Assembly (NCBI RefSeq): GCF_009720675.1
Contig: NZ_WNJO01000015.1
Location: forward strand, 1 to 47,183
Reading direction: 5' to 3'
Source: Secundilactobacillus folii
GTDB taxonomy: Bacteria > Bacillota > Bacilli > Lactobacillales > Lactobacillaceae
DNA length: 47,183 nucleotides
Shown: in pieces, positions 1 to 7,685 of the stretch
Position numbering within the stretch: position 1 is the first letter of the stretch
Layout of the letters: the number at the start of each line of letters is the position of its first letter
Notes under the pieces: model-generated
Databases searched by the model: none
The model's input: the letters and a program-made list of their open reading frames with translations, nothing else
What the model was told of the DNA's origin: nothing
Made by a program: the position numbers and the translations under genes

Positions 1-29
1 TTTATTAATTTTTTTGGAGGATGAAGATT

Positions 30-722
30 ATGAATAAATTAGCTGTTTTGGGGATTGCAACATTGGCATCACTTTCTTTGGCTACTTGCGGGAGTAGCAG
101 TTCAAAGTCGAATAGTTCGGCACCATCTAAATCATCACAGGCTGCTCGTTTGTCGAGTCCAAAATCAATGGAACTTCAACGGGTATTTCCCTACCACCCA
201 AGTGCTCAGGAAGCCGAAAAAAGTCAGGCTTTAATGACTAATTATAATCAAATCAAACTGGCTGCCTTTGATTCTACCAAGGGCGGTTCCAGTTTCCAGG
301 AGATCCGAACCAAATTAGGTAAGCCAACTGAAGCGACTAAAAAGCATAACACATACACTTGGTATGCACGCAAAGGTGATCAGTATGGCACAGTCATTGT
401 AGTGGCCTTTAATAAGAAAGTGGCCATTGAAAAAGAGGCCATCAACTTTGGTAATTCCAAGGGAATCACGGAATCAAAAATAAAGCCAATTAAGAAGAAA
501 GCTGATTTTTCAGTTGTTCGAAAACAGCTAGGAACACCAATGATCGATACTCAAATAGGCAATTCGTCATCGTTCTCAAACCAAGTGCTGGCCTACTTTG
601 ATCCTGAAGTGAAAAAAGAGTTCGTCTTAACTTTTTATAATGGGCAATTGAGCTTAAAGAAAGTTTCCACAACCAATTTAAAGAAACTATTGAAGTCAGC
701 TGATGAAGATAAAAGGGGCTAG
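30..722 (+). CDS. Small secreted lipoprotein with two LGxP repeats
   Basis: The product (about 230 residues) starts with a lipoprotein signal peptide: a lysine, a hydrophobic stretch, then the lipobox LATC, so the cysteine should be lipidated and the protein anchored outside the membrane. A Ser-rich linker follows. The rest holds two similar units, each with a F-x-x-(I/V)-R-x-x-LG-x-P motif (IRTKLGKP and VRKQLGTP) followed by beta-strand-like sequence. This layout resembles the BLIP/SmpA-like or DUF3862-like folds found in lipoproteins of lactic acid bacteria, but I recognise no named gene. I chose the ATG at 30 because GGAGG at 16-20 lies 9 bases upstream; an ATG at 21 directly touches that site. 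It is followed by a hairpin shared with the tRNA-Leu gene. Function unknown. Confidence 0.75.
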   Translation: MNKLAVLGIATLASLSLATCGSSSSKSNSSAPSKSSQAARLSSPKSMELQRVFPYHPSAQEAEKSQALMTNYNQIKLAAFDSTKGGSSFQEIRTKLGKPTEATKKHNTYTWYARKGDQYGTVIVVAFNKKVAIEKEAINFGNSKGITESKIKPIKKKADFSVVRKQLGTPMIDTQIGNSSSFSNQVLAYFDPEVKKEFVLTFYNGQLSLKKVSTTNLKKLLKSADEDKRG

Positions 723-763
723 TCATTGAGCTCATAACAATTGCATAAATCTCTAGTTAAGAA

Positions 764-800
764 AATAAGGTCCACGTACTTCCCGTACGCGGGCCTTATT
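764..800. terminator. Bidirectional terminator between lipoprotein gene and tRNA-Leu
   Basis: A stem of about 16 pairs (764-779 with 785-800), with one mismatch and one wobble pair, encloses a 5-base loop. It lies between two genes that point towards each other, and both flanks are A/T-rich, so it can end transcription from both sides. Confidence 0.7.
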
Positions 801-819
801 CAATTACTTTATTTTATTA

Positions 820-903
820 TGCCCCGAGCAGGATTCGAACCTGTACTTGGTTACCCAAACAGCGACCTGAACGCTGCGCGTCTGCCAGTTCCGCCACCGG
901 GGC
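820..903 (-). tRNA. tRNA-Leu (anticodon CAG)
   Basis: Read leftward, the gene folds as a class II tRNA: acceptor strand GCCCCGG pairs with TCGGGGC, the discriminator is A, there is a long variable arm and a GGTTCGAATCC T arm. The anticodon stem CAGCG/CGCTG encloses the loop TTCAGGT, giving anticodon CAG for CUG codons. No CCA is encoded. It stands alone, far from the tRNA block at the right end of the window, with its own promoter. Confidence 0.95.
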
Positions 904-918
904 ATCACAACAGGAATA

Positions 919-948
919 ATAATACACTATTCTGAGTAGTTTTGTAAA
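919..948 (-). promoter_or_regulatory. Promoter of tRNA-Leu(CAG)
   Basis: On the minus strand TTTACA (948-943) is separated by 18 bases from TATTAT (924-919). The predicted start of transcription lies about 10 bases before the tRNA. Confidence 0.55.
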
Positions 949-974
949 GCCTTTTATAATTCATTTGTAAACTT

Positions 975-1265
975 CTACGCGTCTGGCTTCTTTGGCAGGG
1001 AAATGACTGTGCCGTATCCGTGAACGACCAAAAACTTGGGTGCCACACTCATCCGCACGACTTCGGTATTGAAGCTCACATCGACGACACCATCACCATT
1101 CTTGGCCTTCGCTTTTTCAAATAACTTTTGTTTCGCCTCATCAAAAAGACCATCGAACTTAGAAAATTCGTCGGGCTTTTCTGACTTCAGCATCGTTGAG
1201 ACTGTCACCGCGATCACGCCCTTAATGATGTGTGCCGCATTATACGAACCAGTTGACATAAACAT
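975..1265 (-). CDS. Small YbjQ/UPF0145-like protein
   Basis: This protein of 96 residues has no signal peptide or clear membrane segment. Its order of elements (an N-terminal GVIAVTVS strand, a charged helix rich in Lys/Glu, then GDGVVDVSF and a C-terminal HGYGTVISL strand) resembles the YbjQ/UPF0145 family, which forms small alpha/beta rings of unknown role. The family link is from general pattern only. The start at 1265 has GAGGGG about 6 bases upstream; the next in-frame ATG at 1259 is the alternative. The gene is alone, between tRNA-Leu and bioY. Confidence 0.6.
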   Translation of the reverse strand: MFMSTGSYNAAHIIKGVIAVTVSTMLKSEKPDEFSKFDGLFDEAKQKLFEKAKAKNGDGVVDVSFNTEVVRMSVAPKFLVVHGYGTVISLPKKPDA

Positions 1266-1418
1266 TCAACCGCCCCCTCTCTTCACCATTATAGCGGAGA
1301 TTCATAAAAGAAGCATCTTTTCAAATGCAGCATGGTCTTACCCAATCAGAATTTGATATTGCTTGAATATTACTAGTATTTGGTGTACCCTCATGGAATA
1401 ACGACTAGGAGGTCGTCC

Positions 1419-1973
1419 ATGACAATTCATCATAAGTTGGTCAACTGGCTACTTGCTAGCCAGTTCGCCGCTATTCTGGTCATTTGTTCTAAGATCACCA
1501 TCCCACTTGGTCCAATTCCACTGACCGGCCAAACTTTAGCAGTTGGTCTAATTGCCTCACTGTTAACGCCGATGGCCGGGACACTGGCAATTTTGCTTTA
1601 CCTGTTGCTTGGTTTGATTGGCCTACCTGTATTTGCCAGTAGCGCCACTAGTTTGGCGGCCTTATTTGGGCCCACTGGCGGCTTTATATGGGGCTTCTTG
1701 GTTTACGTTGGCGTGACCAGTTGGTGGCTGCAAAGGTCACGGCGATCGCCAACGATGCTTGTTATTGCTAACGTTGCTGGAGCAATCATGCAACTAGTGG
1801 CTGGCAGCCTATGGATCACGGTGAGCAATCAACTTTCACTTGTGCAGGCTCTGACTGTTGGTATCCTCCCCTTTATCACTCCGGCGTTGATCAAGCTAAT
1901 ATTTGTCGTCATTATTACCGATCTAATTGTCCAGCGTACACCACTTCCACTTGGTCAACAGCCAAACTTATAA
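1419..1973 (+). CDS. bioY: BioY, biotin-binding subunit of an ECF transporter
   Basis: BioY is the membrane S component that binds biotin and delivers it through the shared ECF module (EcfA, EcfA', EcfT), which is not in this window. The 184-residue protein shows the family hallmarks: KITIPLGPIPLTGQTLAV after the first membrane segment, then GPTGGFIWGF, and about six hydrophobic helices. The start at 1419 follows AGGAGG at 1407-1412; the longer reading frame from 1380 is not used. It stands alone with no biotin synthesis genes, which suggests that the organism imports biotin. I see no clear BirA operator upstream. Confidence 0.92.
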   Translation: MTIHHKLVNWLLASQFAAILVICSKITIPLGPIPLTGQTLAVGLIASLLTPMAGTLAILLYLLLGLIGLPVFASSATSLAALFGPTGGFIWGFLVYVGVTSWWLQRSRRSPTMLVIANVAGAIMQLVAGSLWITVSNQLSLVQALTVGILPFITPALIKLIFVVIITDLIVQRTPLPLGQQPNL

Positions 1974-2004
1974 CATTAATTGGATAAAATATCGCTGTTA
2001 TTTA

Positions 2005-2066
2005 TAGACAAATTAGGTTGAACACGATAGAATAATAGCTGAAGAAACAATTTAGTTGTACACGAT
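2005..2066 (+). promoter_or_regulatory. Promoter and repeated candidate OhrR operator
   Basis: TAGACA (2005-2010), 17 bases, then TAGAAT (2028-2033) form a good sigma-A promoter. Two similar copies of a motif lie over it: ACAAATTAGGTTGAACACGA from 2008 and ACAATTTAGTTGTACACGAT from 2047. The second contains the inverted ACAA-TTTAG-TTGT core, close to the known Bacillus OhrR box (ACAATT-AAATTGT). The first copy lies between -35 and -10, the second just downstream of the start, which fits self-repression by the OhrR gene that follows. Confidence 0.5.
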
Positions 2067-2102
2067 TAATTCAATCATTTTATAAAGAAAGAAGGTTCGC
2101 TT

Positions 2103-2567
2103 ATGACGAACACAACCCCTCGTTTATTGGACGAGCAACTTTGTTTTGCGTTTTACAGTGCAAGCAAAAAATTCAACCACTTTTATCAGGACGCTCTCAA
2201 ACCATTTCATTTAACTTATCCGCAATACATTACCATGTTGGCACTTTGGGAGACTAGCCCAATGACAGTCCGTGAACTGGGAAGCCATCTGAATTTGGAC
2301 AGCGGAACCTTGACTCCGTTACTCAAGCGCTTGGAAAAACAAGGCTGGATCACTAGAACGCGCAGTGAACAATACGAACGTCAAGTTAACGTCAACTTAA
2401 CTGATTACGCCCTCGAAGAGCGTGATAATGTATATGCCCGCGTCAATGACTGCATCGACTTAATGAAGATGACCGGTGTTGACTACGACCACCTTCTAAA
2501 CCAGATTCATGAAGTGATGGACGAACTTGACCAGATCAGGCAAAAAGACTTAATCAAGGAAGCCTAG
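2103..2567 (+). CDS. ohrR: OhrR-type MarR family peroxide sensor
   Basis: This 154-residue winged-helix repressor closely matches OhrR, the one-cysteine sensor of organic hydroperoxides. The reactive cysteine is C14 in EQLCFAFYSASK, in the same context as C15 of Bacillus OhrR. The DNA-recognition region LDSGTLTPLLKRLEKQGWITR is nearly identical to family members. Oxidised OhrR leaves its operator and frees transcription of itself and of the peroxidase OhrA. No ohrA gene lies in this window, so the target must be elsewhere. The start at 2103 follows AAGAAGG. A strong hairpin (2661-2704) ends the transcript. Confidence 0.88.
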   Translation: MTNTTPRLLDEQLCFAFYSASKKFNHFYQDALKPFHLTYPQYITMLALWETSPMTVRELGSHLNLDSGTLTPLLKRLEKQGWITRTRSEQYERQVNVNLTDYALEERDNVYARVNDCIDLMKMTGVDYDHLLNQIHEVMDELDQIRQKDLIKEA

Positions 2568-2660
2568 GTTTGGTATAGCTTCGTAAATCATTTGTTTTAA
2601 ACCATCCGTTAACTAGATTAATAGCTATCAGCTTAACTCGAAGTCTTTGAACCTTAGTTG

Positions 2661-2704
2661 TCAAAATAGCCTGAACCAAAAATTTTCGGTTCGGGCTATT
2701 TTGA
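2661..2704. terminator. Terminator downstream of ohrR
   Basis: Stem 2661-2677 pairs with 2688-2704 (17 pairs with one G-U), then TGTTTT on the plus strand. It lies between ohrR and the leftward CPBP gene and probably serves both. Confidence 0.75.
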
Positions 2705-2794
2705 TGTTTTAGCACCTTTTAATCAAGATACGCTTTCGAAATTTCTACCCACATTCCGTCCACAAAGTCCAAGCTAGGCGAACAAGTGCCTTTC

Positions 2795-3499
2795 CTATCT
2801 CATCAACGCCGCCATTCCGCCCATGGCAATCAAGTTATTCAACAAATGCAGTCCGATCGAAGCTCCCAAGTTATTCGTGCTCCGATAGGTGTAAGCCAAA
2901 AAGAAACCCAAAGTTACGTAAATCAAGAAGCTGGCCAACGTCGTGCTCGCGTGTGCCAAGGAGAACAGCATTGCGCTGACCACGATTGGCAACCAGTAGC
3001 GATCGCGCTTGAAAAAGGCGTTCATTAGAAACCCTCGAAACAGGAGTTCTTCGGCAAACGGCGATAGGAAAATACCCGAAAACATCAGTAAATAAAAGAT
3101 CCAGTGGTCGCTTGCTAATAAAGTTTTAATGGCCTCGTTATTAGCGGTGGTTGACTGATGGAAAACCTGGCTATTGATCAGGTTAAGACCCATCTCGATA
3201 ACGATTGCCAGCACGAAGGACACCAGGATCGTCGCCAAATCACGAATCGAGGGCCAATGCCAAAATGATGCGGTGGTGATTTGCTTCATGCACCACCATA
3301 GCGCCCAGATCACTACTAAAAAGCCAACGATGTAAGCTGCTGACAGTAGGCTGCGCAGACCAATTTGGTCCGGTCTTGCATTTCGAACGTACAGCAAGAT
3401 CACTGGTAGCGCTTCAATGGCAATGAAAAATAACGCAAATAACATGAGCCGATTGAACATGGATATTTTGCCAGAATTATTTGATAAGCTCTGATGCAT
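2795..3499 (-). CDS. CPBP family intramembrane protease
   Basis: The 234-residue protein has about seven membrane segments and the CPBP (CAAX protease and bacteriocin-processing, 'Abi') motifs: EELLFRGF with the paired glutamates, a SLAHAS motif with the histidine, and GLHLLNN near the end. These residues form the glutamate/histidine active site inside the membrane. Relatives cleave prenylated or other membrane substrates; in lactobacilli some give self-immunity to bacteriocins, but no bacteriocin gene is visible here. The start at 3499 has AGAGGTGG about 6 bases upstream. It is the last gene of a leftward operon with a small two-helix membrane protein and a 198-residue protein. Confidence 0.85.
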   Translation of the reverse strand: MHQSLSNNSGKISMFNRLMLFALFFIAIEALPVILLYVRNARPDQIGLRSLLSAAYIVGFLVVIWALWWCMKQITTASFWHWPSIRDLATILVSFVLAIVIEMGLNLINSQVFHQSTTANNEAIKTLLASDHWIFYLLMFSGIFLSPFAEELLFRGFLMNAFFKRDRYWLPIVVSAMLFSLAHASTTLASFLIYVTLGFFLAYTYRSTNNLGASIGLHLLNNLIAMGGMAALMR

Positions 3500-3531
3500 A
3501 AGTCCACCTCTGAATGGAAAAGAAAAGCGCG

Positions 3532-3774
3532 TTACTCGCGCTTACCGTCCTCTTTATTTTGTGTTGCTTCGTTTTCCGAATCATCTGACGATTGGTTACG
3601 TGGCATCAACTTCACGTACAAAATCGTCACCAGTGCCATTGATACCACCCACGCAATGAACCACGTCACAATGGTGCCAACACTCACTGGCGACCAACTG
3701 CGAGTCAAATAAATGGTGCTACCAATGATGATGACCGGCACCGCTACGATAATGGAATAAATTAACCCTTTCAC
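3532..3774 (-). CDS. Small membrane protein with two helices
   Basis: I do not recognise this 80-residue protein. It has two hydrophobic helices (about residues 5-25 and 32-54) and a highly charged C-terminal tail rich in Glu, Asp, Lys and Asn, probably in the cytoplasm. The start is a GTG at 3774 with only a weak purine-rich site upstream, and it begins 16 bases after the previous gene ends, so it may depend on translation of that gene. It precedes the CPBP protease by 32 bases, so the two are probably made together. Confidence 0.6.
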   Translation of the reverse strand: MKGLIYSIIVAVPVIIIGSTIYLTRSWSPVSVGTIVTWFIAWVVSMALVTILYVKLMPRNQSSDDSENEATQNKEDGKRE

Positions 3775-3790
3775 GTCGTACCGTCTCTTT

Positions 3791-4387
3791 CTAATGGAAA
3801 TCCCTTGCCATGTAACGTTCCAAAATGGCTGTTGTACTAAAGGTTTTGAAACTACCGATCTCGACGTAGTTAAGATCCGCGTAGGCCAACTTAACTTGCC
3901 AGCGGGCGTTTAAGTCAGCTCGGTTAACGTCGTTAAAATGCAGTTTTTTGTGTTTCAATGATGCGATGAAGCCGGTATAAGTCTTTTCTGATTTACCAGG
4001 GTGAATGCCAAGACTGACAACTTGATCAGCCTTGAAAGCCCACCGAAGTGACGCCTTTAAAATTGAATGATCACTGAAGTCCAGTTCACTCAGCATATTT
4101 TCCACGTGCCAGACGTCTTCATAGTGCCGTTCACGTGCTAAAGCGATAATGGCAACTAGCGATTTCAGGTAATCTGACTGGGCAATCACTTTACTGACCG
4201 TGTTGATTCGCAGCACGATGGCACCATCCGTTGCCCCATTTTCATTGATGCGCTTTATCAGCACAAACTTATCATCAATGGCGATCACGTTACCCGCCAA
4301 AAAGTGCCGTTCATCGCCGTAACGAAAAACTTCGACGAGCCGACCCTTTTTCTGGGCGGTTGTTAATTGTTCTCGAATTGTTTCCAT
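3791..4387 (-). CDS. Protein of unknown function with Sm-like N-terminal part
   Basis: I do not recognise a named family. The N-terminal 60 residues (LVEVFRYGD, then FLAGNVIAIDDKFVLIKRINENG, then IVLRINTVSKV) read like the five-strand barrel of Sm/Hfq or LSm-type proteins, in which a DGxxFVLL-like strand is typical. The middle is helical (ARERHYEDVWHVENML) and the C-terminal half may hold a second barrel (VVSLGIHPGKSEKTYTGFIASL). There is no signal peptide or membrane helix, so it should be cytosolic. GGAGGG lies just upstream of the ATG. It is the first gene of the operon with the small membrane protein and the CPBP protease. Confidence 0.65.
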   Translation of the reverse strand: METIREQLTTAQKKGRLVEVFRYGDERHFLAGNVIAIDDKFVLIKRINENGATDGAIVLRINTVSKVIAQSDYLKSLVAIIALARERHYEDVWHVENMLSELDFSDHSILKASLRWAFKADQVVSLGIHPGKSEKTYTGFIASLKHKKLHFNDVNRADLNARWQVKLAYADLNYVEIGSFKTFSTTAILERYMARDFH

Positions 4388-4570
4388 AATATGCCCTCCG
4401 TAAAACGACCGCGTGTTAACCTACGACAAGGTGCTTTCTCACTTCTTACATTAAAGGTAGCAAGTTTACCTCGTCAGTGCAAGTAAGAATGTGGTCAAAC
4501 GGCATTTTTTATGTAAAATTGGCGCCAAATTGATTATGATTAAGGTATCAAACTTTAATGAGGTGAAACT

Positions 4571-4945
4571 ATGTTAAAAGAATTCAAAGCCTTTATTGCT
4601 CGTGGAAACGTGATTGACTTGGCCGTTGGGGTAATTATTGGGGCGGCGTTTACAGCTATCGTCAAGTCGTTGACTACCGACTTGATCAACCCACTGATTG
4701 GCCTATTCATCGGTAAAATCGACCTGTCCGGCCTAGTGTTCACGGTGGGCAGTGCCCACTTTAAATACGGTCTATTTATCAACGCGATCATCAACTTTGT
4801 GATCGTCGCGTTTGTGGTCTTTTTGCTAGTTAAGGCAATCAACAGAATTGTGCCGAAAAAAGAAGCGGAGGAAACTAAACCGGTACCGACTCCCACAGAG
4901 ACCTACCTGGCAGAAATTCGTGACCTTTTAAAAGAAAAATCATAA
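4571..4945 (+). CDS. mscL: MscL, large-conductance mechanosensitive channel
   Basis: MscL is a homopentameric pore that opens when the membrane is stretched and so protects against bursting after osmotic downshock. The 124-residue protein has the family order: a short amphipathic N-terminus ([31 protein letters not shown]), first membrane helix, periplasmic loop, second helix ([24 protein letters not shown]), then a charged C-terminal helix ending in EIRDLLKEK. The length is normal. The start at 4571 has GAGGTG upstream. It is a single-gene unit ended by the hairpin at 4953-4985. Confidence 0.97.
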   Translation: MLKEFKAFIARGNVIDLAVGVIIGAAFTAIVKSLTTDLINPLIGLFIGKIDLSGLVFTVGSAHFKYGLFINAIINFVIVAFVVFLLVKAINRIVPKKEAEETKPVPTPTETYLAEIRDLLKEKS

Positions 4946-4952
4946 ATTATTT

Positions 4953-4985
4953 AGCACTTGGCCGTGACGGTTGAGTGCTTTTGTT
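4953..4985 (+). terminator. Terminator after mscL
   Basis: AGCACT (4953-4958) pairs with AGTGCT (4974-4979), with further pairing inside, and is followed by TTTTGTTTT. Confidence 0.7.
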
Positions 4986-5026
4986 TTACAATAGGCGCAA
5001 CTTATTAATCACACGGGGGGATTTTT

Positions 5027-7330
5027 ATGGATACAAACGATGCCTTTCAGATTCACTTACAAAAGTTACCGCGCCAGGATGAAAGGGCCATCGAGACGAT
5101 CTACACCCTGGGCAATGGCCACTTCGGCGTCCGGGCATCGAATCCGCTGCAAGGGAAAAGTAGCCATTATAAGGGACAACCAGGCATGTTTGTAAACGGC
5201 TTTTATGATTTAACCGAACTATCATACGGTGAAAACTACTCGTATTACGCTCAGAATTCACAAACAATCTGTCAGCTGCCTGATCCACGGTACATTATTT
5301 TCGAACTGGACGGTAAACGTTCTGATGAAACGCCGTTTGACGTTAAGCTTGTAGACAAGAATTTGGACATGCGAACTGGCGTGTTGCTTGAGATTTTTGA
5401 CATCAAGAGCCCCACTAACAAACAGTTTCGCCTAACGCTTCAATCCTTCGCCTCACACGCGGACAAGCATGTATTTGTGGTCAAATACAGTGTCTCAGCC
5501 CTCAACTTCACCGGTGCCTTAACGGTGATCAAGCAGGCCAATTATATTGACCAGCCGATCCAAAATACCGGTGACGATATGCGCGCCGCTCAGCCAAACA
5601 TGGCGCTGGACCGCACCTTTATTAAAAGTAAGATTCCCACCATGCTGATCAGTACCCGGAAGAGCCAGTTAGCGCTGATCGTGGGTCAGCAAGCGTTAAG
5701 TGATAACCCAATGCAGGTCGCAGTCATTGATGATCTGCCCTGTCACAGCAAAACTTTTGATCTGACTCAGGGTCTTACGCAAAGTTTCAGTTTCGCGTAT
5801 GCGGTCAGTTATCCGCATCCGTTACTGCAAACTACCCTAGTAGAATCCGAATTTGCTGAAACAACCGAAAAACAGCTCGCTAACAAATCATTTAAGGACT
5901 TGCTGACCGCTTCAACTGCCAAAGTCGATCAATTTTGGCAGAACAGCGATGTTGACCTGCAGGGTGACGCGACGCTAGCTCAGGGAATTCGTTTCAACCT
6001 TTTTCACCTGTATCAAGCAGCAGGCACTGATGGCCAGACCAGTATCGCTGCAAAGGGGCTAACTGGTCCGGGTTATGAAGGCCACTATTTTTGGGATGCT
6101 GAAATGTTTATGCTGCCGTTTTTCATCTATACACAGCCGGAAATGGCTAAACAGCTTCTGATCTACCGGTTTAATAAACTGCCGCAAGCACAACAACGTG
6201 CTCGTGAGATGGCCGTCCAAAGTGGCGTTATGTTTCCGTGGCGAACGATCAACGGTGAAGAAGCCAGCAGTTACTTTCCAGCGGGTACTGCGCAGGTGCA
6301 CATTAACGCCGATATTGCCTACGCGGTGGACACGTACGTTCGGGTCACCGGCGATATGGATTTTCTAACCAATTACGGCTATGAGATGATTGTTAAAACC
6401 GCCCGCTTTTGGCTATCATACGGCCACTGGGCCACGGATAGCGCTCACGCAGGTAAGTTTGTGATCGATGATGTGACCGGCCCCGACGAGTATACCGCCA
6501 TGGTCAACAACAATTATTACACGAATCGAATGGCGCAAAACAACTTGAGTATTGCCGTTAAATACTCGAAACTGCTGCAGCACAATCATCCGGAGAAGCT
6601 GGTCGCACTGGACGTTACACAAGATGAGATCGACCATTTCGACTATGCGGCAGACGAAATGTACCTGCCGTTTGACCGCACCCTGAAAATCAAGATGCAA
6701 GATGACGTTTCGACGTCTAAACCAGTGTGGCCGATCGATACGACACCGCGTAATCAATTTCCACTTCTCTTGCATTTTCACCCCTTGACCATCTACCATT
6801 ATCAGGTCAATAAGCAAGCCGATACGGTCATGACTGACTTCCTGTTTCCAAAAGATCAAGATGCCGAACAACTGCAGCGCGACTTCAGTTACTACGAAGC
6901 TATTACGGTGCACGATTCGTCGCTATCAAGAGCCATTTTTGGCATCTTGGCACACCGCTTGCACCGGGCCAGTGACGCCTATCGCTACTTTATGGAAACG
7001 GTCATGATGGATCTAACAAACTCACAGGGAAATACCGCAGATGGCGTCCACGCCGCTAACATGGGCAGCACGTGGCTAAGCCTGATTTATGGGTTCGCAG
7101 GTCTGGGACTGGAAAAACAGACCTTTAACCTGTCACCGGAACTGCCTGAAGCTTGGACGAGTCTGAGATTTAGGATCAATTTTCACGGCCGTAATCTGGA
7201 AATCACAATCACCCAATCAGCGGTGAGCGTTAAATTAATGGCTGGACGGGCATTAAAATTTTACGTTCACCATCAAGAAGTTGAAGTGACTAAAAAAAGT
7301 CTGGTGAACGTTTTCCTAAAAACAAATTAA
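5027..7330 (+). CDS. mapA: GH65 phosphorylase, probably maltose phosphorylase
   Basis: GH65 phosphorylases split alpha-glucosyl disaccharides with phosphate, inverting the bond to give beta-glucose-1-phosphate and glucose in the cytosol. The 767-residue protein has the N-terminal beta-sandwich, a helical linker, an (alpha/alpha)6 barrel and a C-terminal beta-sheet domain. The catalytic acid is E488 in VTGPDEYTAMVNNNYYTN, one position from E487 of the Lactobacillus brevis maltose phosphorylase; the FWDAEMF motif and the phosphate-binding HDSSLSRAIFGI region are present. Position and loop wording favour maltose, but kojibiose, nigerose or trehalose cannot be excluded by eye. The gene has its own hairpin terminator and no sugar transporter or regulator beside it. 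Confidence 0.85.
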   Translation: MDTNDAFQIHLQKLPRQDERAIETIYTLGNGHFGVRASNPLQGKSSHYKGQPGMFVNGFYDLTELSYGENYSYYAQNSQTICQLPDPRYIIFELDGKRSDETPFDVKLVDKNLDMRTGVLLEIFDIKSPTNKQFRLTLQSFASHADKHVFVVKYSVSALNFTGALTVIKQANYIDQPIQNTGDDMRAAQPNMALDRTFIKSKIPTMLISTRKSQLALIVGQQALSDNPMQVAVIDDLPCHSKTFDLTQGLTQSFSFAYAVSYPHPLLQTTLVESEFAETTEKQLANKSFKDLLTASTAKVDQFWQNSDVDLQGDATLAQGIRFNLFHLYQAAGTDGQTSIAAKGLTGPGYEGHYFWDAEMFMLPFFIYTQPEMAKQLLIYRFNKLPQAQQRAREMAVQSGVMFPWRTINGEEASSYFPAGTAQVHINADIAYAVDTYVRVTGDMDFLTNYGYEMIVKTARFWLSYGHWATDSAHAGKFVIDDVTGPDEYTAMVNNNYYTNRMAQNNLSIAVKYSKLLQHNHPEKLVALDVTQDEIDHFDYAADEMYLPFDRTLKIKMQDDVSTSKPVWPIDTTPRNQFPLLLHFHPLTIYHYQVNKQADTVMTDFLFPKDQDAEQLQRDFSYYEAITVHDSSLSRAIFGILAHRLHRASDAYRYFMETVMMDLTNSQGNTADGVHAANMGSTWLSLIYGFAGLGLEKQTFNLSPELPEAWTSLRFRINFHGRNLEITITQSAVSVKLMAGRALKFYVHHQEVEVTKKSLVNVFLKTN

Positions 7331-7365
7331 CTGCCAAAAGCGGCTTAAAAGAAAAGTTTTTCAAA

Positions 7366-7392
7366 CCTGACGCCTCAAAACGTCAGGCTTTT
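7366..7392 (+). terminator. Terminator after the first GH65 gene
   Basis: CCTGACG (7366-7372) pairs with CGTCAGG (7381-7387), followed by CTTTTTG. The rest of the 355-base gap up to 7685 holds no convincing gene; its right end carries the candidate cre site and an inverted repeat. Confidence 0.75.
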
Positions 7393-7623
7393 TGATCCTT
7401 CAAATTAAAAAGTTGAAACTGGTGCTAAGTAATTAGCTCAACTCTCATCCGTTAGCCTATCCATTTCACTTTCAAACGCCTAAATTGAAATGTGAAATTC
7501 AAGATCCTTGCGCACCATGCTGCAAACAAATTTCAGGAAACAAGTGCCATTCAAAATTTAAACGACTCCCTAAAATTAATCCTGCAACGCCCCACTTGAG
7601 CCATGTTGTTTGCGATATATTCA

Positions 7624-7669
7624 TGAAAACCTTATCATTAAGTTATGAGGCAAAAACGATAAACTCATA
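7624..7669 (+). promoter_or_regulatory. Candidate cre site and inverted repeat before second GH65 gene
   Basis: TGAAAACCTTATCA (7624-7637) matches the CcpA target consensus TGWAANCGNTNWCA at every fixed or W position except G8. Just downstream TATGAG (7644-7649) and CTCATA (7664-7669) form an inverted repeat that could bind a local repressor. The position immediately before the start at 7686 suggests glucose repression of the phosphorylase-pgmB unit. Confidence 0.45.
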
Positions 7670-7685
7670 GAAAAGAGGACTGATT

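Noticed and set aside
741-935. Reading frame across the tRNA-Leu gene
   Set aside because: It is formed by the tRNA sequence and its terminator; no ribosome site.
2786-3028. Plus-strand frame inside the CPBP gene
   Set aside because: A shadow of the protease gene on the other strand.
7485-7670. 61-codon reading frame between the GH65 genes
   Set aside because: No ribosome site and it runs through the cre/promoter region; Cys-rich start is by chance.
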